Part shown: in pieces, positions 1-4,305 of the stretch
Layout: every line of letters starts with the position of its first letter
Position numbering within the stretch: position 1 is the first letter of the stretch
Origin: Pseudomonadota bacterium
Lineage (GTDB): Bacteria; Pseudomonadota; Alphaproteobacteria; Rhizobiales; Xanthobacteraceae
Assembly: GCA_023442085.1 (NCBI GenBank)
Contig: JAEZMT010000205.1
Span: 1 to 5,519 of the forward strand
DNA: 5,519 nucleotides
Direction: 5' to 3'
Notes under the pieces: model-generated
Told to the model about the DNA's origin: nothing
Database searches by the model: none
The model's input: the letters and a program-made list of their open reading frames with translations, nothing else
Made by a program: the position numbers and the translations under genes

Positions 1-1025
1 ACCATGAAGTCCAGCCCGCGCTGGCGCTTCAGCCGCCGCGCCCGCGCCACCAGCTGGGCGATGGAGATGCCGCCGGTGTCGTCGATATAGAGCGGGATGG
101 TCTGCATGGTCTGGGCGGCGGCGGCGAGCTTGGAGAACTCGCTCTCCGAGATGTCGCCGCGGCGGATCTTGTAGGAGGCGATCTCCGCCTGCTCGGCGAG
201 GATACGGGTGGCGAGCTGTTCGGCTGACATTTCCAGCGAGAAGAAGCCCACCACGCCGCCGGAGACGGTTTCCGTCGAGCCGTCCGGCCGGGTCTCGCCG
301 CGATAGGCGGCGGCGATGTTGAAGGCGATGTTGGTGGCGAGCGAGGTCTTGCCCATGGCCGGTCGGCCGGCGAGGATCACGAGGTCCGAGGGCTGGAGGC
401 CGCCCATCTGGTGGTCGAGGTCGTCGAGGGCGGTAGCGATGCCGGAGAGGTGTCCGTCGCGCTGGAAGGCCTTGGAAGCCATGTCCACCGATTCGCGCAG
501 CGCTTCGCCGAAGCGCTGGAAGCCGCCATCGTAGCGGCCCGTCTCGGCGATCTCGTAGAGGCGCTTCTCGGCTTCCTCGATCTGGTCCTGCGGGGTCGCG
601 TCCACCGGGGCGTCATAGGCCTCGTTGACGATCTCCTCGCCGATGCGGATCAGGTCTCGCCGCACCGATAAATCGTAGATGGTGCGGCCGTAGTCCTCGG
701 AATTGATGACGGTGGTCGCCTCCGCCGCCAGCCGCGCGAGGTATTGCGGGCCGGTGAGGCCGGCCACATCGAGGTCGGCGGGCAGGAAGGTCTTGATGGT
801 CACCGGCGTCGCGAGCTTGCCGGCGCGGATCAACGCCGCCGCCAGCTCGAAAATGCGGGCGTGGATGGGCTCGTAGAAATGGCGCGGCTCAAGGAAGTCG
901 GAGACGCGGTAGAACGCCTCGTTGTTGACGAGGATGGCGCCCAGCAGCGCCTGCTCCGCCTCCACATTGTGCGGCGCCTGCCGATAGGTGGGTTCGAGGT
1001 CGCCCTTGTCCGACAGATCAAGCAT
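1..1025 (-). CDS. dnaB: Replicative DNA helicase DnaB (partial, C-terminal part beyond the left edge)
   Basis: This is the hexameric ATP-dependent helicase that unwinds DNA at the replication fork and contacts primase. About 341 residues are visible, against roughly 500 in a full protein. The N-terminal domain begins with a PHNVEAEQALLGAIL stretch and contains FYEPIHARIF, both characteristic of DnaB. The linker follows, and then the RecA-like motor begins. Its Walker A motif GRPAMGKT lies near residues 220-227 (bases 345-368), and GFFSLEMSAEQL and YIDDTGGIS follow. The window ends just before the expected Walker B. No intein interrupts Walker A, a common insertion site in this family. I chose the ATG at 1025. 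The ATG at 1037 is in frame and would add MAGF, but its AGAGGA Shine-Dalgarno would touch the start codon. Upstream lies a divergent gene rather than the rplI often found beside dnaB. The identification is secure; the exact start is not. Confidence 0.97.
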   Translation of the reverse strand, partial: MLDLSDKGDLEPTYRQAPHNVEAEQALLGAILVNNEAFYRVSDFLEPRHFYEPIHARIFELAAALIRAGKLATPVTIKTFLPADLDVAGLTGPQYLARLAAEATTVINSEDYGRTIYDLSVRRDLIRIGEEIVNEAYDAPVDATPQDQIEEAEKRLYEIAETGRYDGGFQRFGEALRESVDMASKAFQRDGHLSGIATALDDLDHQMGGLQPSDLVILAGRPAMGKTSLATNIAFNIAAAYRGETRPDGSTETVSGGVVGFFSLEMSAEQLATRILAEQAEIASYKIRRGDISESEFSKLAAAAQTMQTIPLYIDDTGGISIAQLVARARRLKRQRGLDFM

Positions 1026-1037
1026 GAAGCCGGCCAT

Positions 1038-1043
1038 TCCTCT
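1038..1043 (-). promoter_or_regulatory. Shine-Dalgarno of dnaB
   Basis: Read on the minus strand this is AGAGGA. It directly abuts the ATG at 1037 and lies 12 bases before the ATG at 1025. The first spacing is too short for normal initiation and the second is somewhat long, so the site favours the inner start. Confidence 0.5.
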
Positions 1044-1060
1044 TTGGGCATCTCTGGGCG

Positions 1061-1089
1061 ATTTTTGCCTTGGGCAGGCGGTGTAGCAA
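1061..1089 (-). promoter_or_regulatory. Candidate sigma70-type promoter of dnaB
   Basis: On the minus strand, TTGCTA (1084-1089, 4 of 6 matches to TTGACA) is followed after 17 bases by AAAAAT (1061-1066, 4 of 6 matches to TATAAT). The AAAAAT lies in the most A/T-rich spot of this GC-rich spacer. It would give a leader of about 30 bases to the start at 1025. The hexamers are only moderate matches, so this is a candidate. Confidence 0.35.
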
Positions 1090-1163
1090 GATCGAATGCC
1101 GCAGCGCCAGCAGCGGGCCTGCCGGTTTTTTCCCCGGTGGAGGACAGCGGGGATAACGGGCAA

Positions 1164-1198
1164 AGCGCCGCCGGCAAAGGAGCGCCTTGCGCGGCGTT
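1164..1198. repeat. Imperfect 12-bp hairpin in the dnaB upstream spacer
   Basis: CGCCGC (1166-1171) pairs with GCGGCG (1191-1196), GCAA (1174-1177) with TTGC (1187-1190), and GG (1179-1180) with CC (1185-1186), closing an AGCG loop. Only a CG bulge and a single A bulge interrupt the stem. A 1164-1198 A-T pair and a 1165-1197 G-T pair can extend it. No T-run follows on either strand, so it is unlikely to be an intrinsic terminator. Confidence 0.5.
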
Positions 1199-1371
1199 GG
1201 CTCCGGGCCTGCCTACGATGATCCGGCAGGGGCGCGCGAGGGGCAGGCTCCGTCCGTCATAAAGGCGAGACGCAGCTTGAACGGGGCTGAAAGTGAGCCC
1301 CGGCGCGGTGTTCGCGCGGTTCTCTTTGCCAGCCGACGCAAGGTGCGCTACAGGCTTGACCCGGCGGCACT

Positions 1372-1377
1372 AAGGGG
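1372..1377 (+). promoter_or_regulatory. Shine-Dalgarno deciding the start at 1385
   Basis: AAGGGG lies 7 bases before the ATG at 1385. The same frame is open upstream to an ATG at 1187, but this site and the signal peptide that begins at 1385 make the later start the real one. A GTG at 1382 is the only close alternative. Confidence 0.7.
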
Positions 1378-1384
1378 AAAAGTG

Positions 1385-1840
1385 ATGCGTTCTGTCCTGT
1401 CGGGAGCATCGCGCGCGCGATGCGCGCGGGTGTTGATGGCGGCCCTTGTCGTGCCGTCTCTTCTGGTCCCGTCTCTTCTCTCCCCGTCTCTGGCCCTCGC
1501 CCAGGTCGACCCGCTCGCGCCGCCGTCCGATCTCGGCGCCGGCGGGCTGCCCGTTCCCATCGACGGCACCGCAATCTACGGCCAGAACCAGCCGCCGCCG
1601 GAAGGCTACATAGCGGTTCCCGTGCCGCCCTCCACCTGCGCCGGCGTGCGGCAGGTGGTGACCTCCCAGGGCTTCATCCTCGTGCCCACCGGCGGCGGCA
1701 ACGCGCAGCGCTACGTGCGCGACCAGCGCTTCTGCCAGGACGACCAGACCACCAAGCCGGCCTGGATGCCGACCTCCGACAATCCCCGCTGCTTCGTCGG
1801 CTACACCTGCGGCGAGAGCAACAACGACGGCGGCAACTGA
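1385..1840 (+). CDS. Small secreted four-cysteine protein of unknown function
   Basis: I do not recognise this 151-residue protein as a named family. It has a clear Sec signal peptide: a basic start (Arg2, Arg10, Arg12, Arg15), a hydrophobic core at residues 16-37, and a likely cut after ALA-39, before Gln40. The mature part is about 112 residues. It begins with a Pro/Gly-rich stretch (roughly 41-75) and then has a compact region with four cysteines in the contexts STC, RFC, PRC and YTC, enough for two disulfides. It ends in a polar tail ending NNDGGN. A periplasmic or extracellular location follows from the signal peptide. There is no lipobox cysteine at the cut site and no membrane anchor after it. 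The hydrolase gene starts 30 bases downstream on the same strand, so co-transcription is likely, but no functional link is shown. Confidence 0.8.
   Translation: MRSVLSGASRARCARVLMAALVVPSLLVPSLLSPSLALAQVDPLAPPSDLGAGGLPVPIDGTAIYGQNQPPPEGYIAVPVPPSTCAGVRQVVTSQGFILVPTGGGNAQRYVRDQRFCQDDQTTKPAWMPTSDNPRCFVGYTCGESNNDGGN
1454..1498 (+). repeat. Three in-frame 15-bp units within the signal peptide
   Basis: Units at 1454-1468, 1469-1483 and 1484-1498 all begin CCGTCTCT. The first two match at 12 of 15 bases and the last two at 10 of 15. Because 15 is a multiple of three, the units encode PSLLV, PSLLS and PSLAL, which form the later part of the signal peptide core. Gain or loss of a unit would change the core by five residues without a frameshift. 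Confidence 0.75.
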
Positions 1841-1870
1841 CGCCGACTGATCCCGAAAGCGGCGCCGCCC

Positions 1871-2701
1871 ATGCGTGTCACACCCGACAGCGTGCTCTTC
1901 ATCACGATCGACTCCTGCCGCTACGACACGTTCGTCGCGGCGAACGCACCGGCCATGAAGAAGGTCTCCGCCCTCTACAAGGCGCAGGCCCCGGCGCACT
2001 TCACCTATGCCTCCCACGCCGCCATGTTCGCGGGCTTCACTCCCGGCGTGGCGGAACTGGCGGTGCCGTTCCTCAACCCCAAGTTCGCGAGGCTCTTCCG
2101 GCTCGACCGGGCGGGGGCGGCGGGGCATGCGCGGCCGGGCTTCTCGGTGAGCGGCGCCGATATCGTGGATGGCTTTCGCAATGCCCGCTACGCCACCATC
2201 GGTGCGGCGGCCATGGGCTGGTTCGATCCCAAGACGCCGGTGTCGAAGAAGCTCACCGGCAGCTTCGAGCAGTTCCTCTTCACCGGCGACAAGGGCATCG
2301 CCACGCAGCTCGCCTTCATTGAGAAGCAGGCGGCGCGGGAGACCCGGCGCGATCTGTTCGTGTTCCTGAACGTGGGCGAGACCCACGTCCCCTATCATTT
2401 CGAGGGCGCGCCCTGGCCGCGCACGGACAATCCTTGCCTGCCGTTCCAGAGCGTTGACCGCGCCGCCGATTGCCGCGAGCGCCAGCGCCTGTGCTGCGAA
2501 TATGTGGACCGCAAGCTCGCCCCCCTGCTGGAGCGCTTCGCCGGTGCCACCATCGTGCTGTGCGGCGACCACGGCGATTGCTGGGGCGAGGACGGCCTGT
2601 GGGAACACGGCATCGCCCACCCGATGACGCTCACCGTGCCCCTTCTCATTCGCTATCGCGGCCGTCCGGTGGAGGAACTGCCGGCGGCGTCACCCCTTTA
2701 G
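1871..2701 (+). CDS. Alkaline-phosphatase-superfamily (sulfatase-like) metal-dependent hydrolase, Thr-nucleophile type
   Basis: The 276-residue protein carries the metal-site motifs of the alkaline phosphatase/sulfatase superfamily: FITIDSCRYDT at 10-20 (Asp14 as metal ligand), NVGETHVPYH at 167-176, and CGDHGD at 231-236 followed by EHG at 245-247. The sulfatase signature CxPSR is absent. In its place is T45-Y-A-S-H49, followed by MFAGFTPG, which resembles the TFPNH nucleophile region of nucleotide pyrophosphatases/phosphodiesterases. I infer a Thr nucleophile and a phosphoester or phosphodiester substrate rather than a sulfate ester; the substrate is unknown. It is short for the superfamily, has seven cysteines and has no signal peptide, so it is probably cytoplasmic. 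The ATG at 1871 has only a weak ribosome site (GAAAGCGG), suggesting translation coupled to the gene ending at 1840. Its stop overlaps that of the convergent lipid kinase gene. Confidence 0.85.
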   Translation: MRVTPDSVLFITIDSCRYDTFVAANAPAMKKVSALYKAQAPAHFTYASHAAMFAGFTPGVAELAVPFLNPKFARLFRLDRAGAAGHARPGFSVSGADIVDGFRNARYATIGAAAMGWFDPKTPVSKKLTGSFEQFLFTGDKGIATQLAFIEKQAARETRRDLFVFLNVGETHVPYHFEGAPWPRTDNPCLPFQSVDRAADCRERQRLCCEYVDRKLAPLLERFAGATIVLCGDHGDCWGEDGLWEHGIAHPMTLTVPLLIRYRGRPVEELPAASPL

Positions 2702-3633
2702 GTCACGTTGTCCCGCGCCTGCGCTTCCCGCTCGTGGGCCTGCCATTGCAGGGCCGAGGGCGGGACGAGAAGGCTCAACGCGGCGGGGGCGACGGCATAG
2801 CGCAGCGGCAGGCTTTCGCGCGTCACCTCGCCGTCGGTCGCGACCCAGGCGCGGCGGCGGCGGGCATGGATGGTGACGCGCCGCGCCGAGAAGGCATGGA
2901 TGCCCGGCGCGCCGCGCCATGCGTCCACCAGCACCTCGGCTCCTGTGCGCAGCTTCGCGAGCGTGCCGCGATCCTCCGCCACCAGCACCTCCAACTGGCC
3001 CCCGTCGAGCCGCGAGCGGTGCCAGCCCGAGGCGTCGAAGGCGTTCACCGTGACGAGGGCGGCATAGGCGTCGATGGGCTCTCGGGCTCCGGCCACCTCC
3101 ACCTCCAGCGACAGCCGTCCGGAACGGAACACCGCCCGCCCCAGCGCCATGAACCAGCCGAAGGCGCGCCCGCGATCGCGCATCTGCTCCCGCGCCATGG
3201 CCATCTGGCTGAAGAAGCCCACCCCGGACACGCCGTGGAACGCCCGCCCGTTGAGCGTGCCGAGATCGACCCGCATGGGCTTGGCATCATGCAGCGCCTC
3301 GAGCGCGCCCATCAGGTCGCGCGGCAGGCCGATGTCGTAGGCGAGCAGGTTCATGGTGCCGAGCGGCAGCACGCCGAGGGTCACGTCCGTGTTGGCAAGG
3401 ACCGAGGCGGCGTAGGAGACGGTGCCGTCGCCGGCCCCCACCACCACCGTGTCGTAGCCGTCGCGCGCCGCCGAATCGATGGCCGCCGCCATGGCTTTGC
3501 CCTCGGCCACCACCACGTCCACGTCGAGGTCGGGCCGTGTGAGGGCGTCGTCCACGATACCGCGCACCTTGTCGGGGCCCATGTCGTGGACGGTCCCCGC
3601 TTTGGCATTGAGTACGACCCGCATTCGCCGCAT
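2698..3633 (-). CDS. Diacylglycerol kinase family lipid kinase (DAGKc domain)
   Basis: The 311-residue protein is a soluble YegS/BmrU-like kinase, a family that phosphorylates lipid hydroxyls with ATP at the membrane surface. The N-terminal half begins RVVLNAKAG. It holds the nucleotide-binding motif GAGDGT at 66-71 (usually GGGDGT) and PLGTMNLLAYDIGLP at 90-104 (usually GTxNxxA). The C-terminal half has RLDGGQLEVLV (208-218) and TDGE (266-269), the position of conserved acidic catalytic residues. All expected landmarks are present, so it is probably active. Whether the lipid is diacylglycerol, a sphingoid base or another alcohol cannot be read from the sequence. The start at 3633 is set by GGAGG placed 7 bases upstream. 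The same frame is open upstream across the neighbouring gene, but that extension is antisense to it. The gene diverges from the membrane protein at 3730. Confidence 0.93.
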   Translation of the reverse strand: MRRMRVVLNAKAGTVHDMGPDKVRGIVDDALTRPDLDVDVVVAEGKAMAAAIDSAARDGYDTVVVGAGDGTVSYAASVLANTDVTLGVLPLGTMNLLAYDIGLPRDLMGALEALHDAKPMRVDLGTLNGRAFHGVSGVGFFSQMAMAREQMRDRGRAFGWFMALGRAVFRSGRLSLEVEVAGAREPIDAYAALVTVNAFDASGWHRSRLDGGQLEVLVAEDRGTLAKLRTGAEVLVDAWRGAPGIHAFSARRVTIHARRRRAWVATDGEVTRESLPLRYAVAPAALSLLVPPSALQWQAHEREAQARDNVT

Positions 3634-3640
3634 CGTGCAT

Positions 3641-3645
3641 CCTCC
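3641..3645 (-). promoter_or_regulatory. Shine-Dalgarno deciding the lipid kinase start
   Basis: GGAGG on the minus strand lies 7 bases before the ATG at 3633. It also precedes an ATG at 3640, but that codon is out of frame and its reading yields a composition-driven nonsense protein. A second in-frame ATG at 3624 is too far away to be preferred. Confidence 0.8.
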
Positions 3646-3688
3646 AGACCGGCACAAGCGTTGGCGCAGCCGGGTGGTTCCCTTCCGT

Positions 3689-3710
3689 CCCGCGGCTTTC
3701 ATGCCGCGGG
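3689..3710. promoter_or_regulatory. Perfect 8-bp inverted repeat between divergent genes
   Basis: CCCGCGGC (3689-3696) and GCCGCGGG (3703-3710) are exact reverse complements around the loop TTTCAT. The repeat ends 19 bases before the ATG at 3730, and its other arm is 55 bases from the lipid kinase start. There is no T-run after it on either strand. It could be an operator for a dimeric regulator or an RNA hairpin in the leader of the membrane-protein gene; the sequence alone does not decide. Confidence 0.55.
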
Positions 3711-3719
3711 TGCCGATCC

Positions 3720-3723
3720 GAGG
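3720..3723 (+). promoter_or_regulatory. Shine-Dalgarno of the four-helix membrane protein gene
   Basis: GAGG lies 6 bases before the ATG at 3730. This fixes the start in a frame that is otherwise open far upstream. Confidence 0.65.
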
Positions 3724-3729
3724 TGCATC

Positions 3730-4131
3730 ATGTCCACCGCCCCGACCGGAGCAAAGGGCTCCTATATCTTCCGGCTGCGGGCCGGGCTGCTGGTGCTCGC
3801 GGTCTCGGTGCTGCTGTGCTGGGTGGGCGGGCATTTCGTGGCCCGCCAGTTCGGCCTCGGCCTCGGCTGGGCCATCCTCATCGCGCTCGCCATCTGGGTG
3901 GGCGTGGGCATGCTCATCGCCCGGCTGGACACGCGGATCTATTACGGCGTGGCGCTCGCGGTGACGCTGCTGATCGCCTACCTCGTCTATGATTTCACCC
4001 GCTCCGCGCTGGACTGGTCGAATGGCGTGGCGCTCACGCTGGCGGTGGTGGCGAGCGCGCTTCTGGCCTTCACCTTCCACGATTTTCGCCGGCTGAAGCA
4101 CGAGCTGCGCCTGTGGGCCTATCGTCGCTGA
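3730..4131 (+). CDS. Small four-helix inner membrane protein of unknown function
   Basis: I do not recognise a named family in this 133-residue protein. A short polar N terminus (MSTAPTGAKGSYIFRLR) leads into four hydrophobic segments at about 19-38, 43-64, 71-87 and 99-116. The C-terminal tail is strongly basic (HDFRRLKHELRLWAYRR). The arginines at 15 and 17 and the basic tail suggest that both ends face the cytoplasm. There are no catalytic-looking motifs and only one cysteine (Cys30). It is transcribed away from the lipid kinase gene, with only 96 bases between the two starts, so shared control is possible. A role near membrane lipids would be speculation. The next gene, 174 bases downstream, appears to have its own promoter. 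Confidence 0.82.
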   Translation: MSTAPTGAKGSYIFRLRAGLLVLAVSVLLCWVGGHFVARQFGLGLGWAILIALAIWVGVGMLIARLDTRIYYGVALAVTLLIAYLVYDFTRSALDWSNGVALTLAVVASALLAFTFHDFRRLKHELRLWAYRR

Positions 4132-4138
4132 GGATTAT

Positions 4139-4157
4139 CCTGTTGCGTTGCAGCAGG
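4139..4157 (+). terminator. Possible weak terminator hairpin after the membrane protein gene
   Basis: CCTGTTGC (4139-4146) pairs with GCAGCAGG (4150-4157) around a GTT loop, giving an 8-bp stem with one G-T pair, starting 8 bases after the stop codon. It is followed by TTAAC rather than a true T-run, so intrinsic termination would be weak. Its position immediately after the gene is the main support. Confidence 0.35.
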
Positions 4158-4186
4158 TTAACGCCACGCAAAGCCAAGGCTCAGGG

Positions 4187-4215
4187 TTGACTTTCCTGAG
4201 GCTGAACCGTTTAAG
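4187..4215 (+). promoter_or_regulatory. Sigma70-like promoter candidate for the diguanylate cyclase gene
   Basis: TTGACT (4187-4192, 5 of 6 matches) is followed after exactly 17 bases by TTTAAG (4210-4215, 4 of 6 matches). It lies in the most A/T-rich part of this spacer. The expected transcript start near 4222 would leave a leader of about 84 bases. This is the best promoter match in the window. Confidence 0.5.
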
Positions 4216-4250
4216 TAGGCTTCTGGCGACAGATGCGACCTAGGGTGGCG

Positions 4251-4281
4251 GGCGGCTGTGCCGCCTCCGGATGACCCGAGG
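4251..4281 (+). promoter_or_regulatory. Structured leader upstream of the diguanylate cyclase gene
   Basis: GGCGGC (4251-4256) and GCCGCC (4260-4265) form a perfect 6-bp stem with a TGT loop. A second stem, CCTCCGG (4264-4270) with CCCGAGG (4275-4281), has one mismatch. The two overlap by two bases, so they may be partly exclusive. The leader is too short and too unlike known classes for me to call it a riboswitch. Confidence 0.3.
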
Positions 4282-4305
4282 GATGCGGGCGACTGTAGGC
4301 GAAGC

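Larger units (their letters stand above)
1038..1384. other. Gene-free divergent spacer between dnaB and the secreted-protein gene
   Basis: I find no credible gene in these 347 bases. Open frames that cross it have no ribosome binding site and no recognisable protein character. Its left end carries the dnaB ribosome site and candidate promoter, and its right end carries the ribosome site of the gene at 1385. In between are an imperfect hairpin (1164-1198) and several copies of the heptamer GGCAGGC or its complement (1073, 1117, 1207 and 1242, plus a 6 of 7 match at 1225). I could not identify a convincing plus-strand promoter. TTGACC at 1356-1361 lies too close to the start codon to serve. Confidence 0.6.

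Noticed and set aside
345..368. Possible intein in the dnaB Walker A region
   Set aside because: The GRPAMGKT motif reads straight through into its normal continuation, with no insertion.
1187..1384. N-terminal extension of the secreted protein from the ATG at 1187
   Set aside because: It would bury the signal peptide inside the protein and has no good ribosome site, while the ATG at 1385 has AAGGGG at 7 bases.
1356..1384. TTGACC as a -35 box for the secreted-protein gene
   Set aside because: At 17-base spacing the -10 would be AAAGTG, overlapping the start region. The match is poor and there is no space for a ribosome site in the transcript.
1420..2322. 300-codon plus-strand frame overlapping both the secreted protein and the hydrolase
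   Set aside because: It is a shifted frame of two real genes, Arg/Ala/Gly-rich and without domains.
1370..2620. 416-codon open frame on the minus strand, antisense to the secreted protein and hydrolase
   Set aside because: No ribosome site or recognisable motif, and a His/Arg/Glu-rich low-quality protein. The opposite strand encodes a signal peptide and a family with catalytic motifs. It is a by-product of GC-rich codon use.
3650..3670. GGCAC...TTGG resembling a sigma54 promoter
   Set aside because: The required GC at the -12 element is missing at the correct 10-base spacing from GG.
3634..4101. N-terminal extension of the lipid kinase frame up to an ATG at 4101
   Set aside because: The extension is antisense to the four-helix membrane protein. 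The kinase domain begins right after the well-placed GGAGG and the ATG at 3633.
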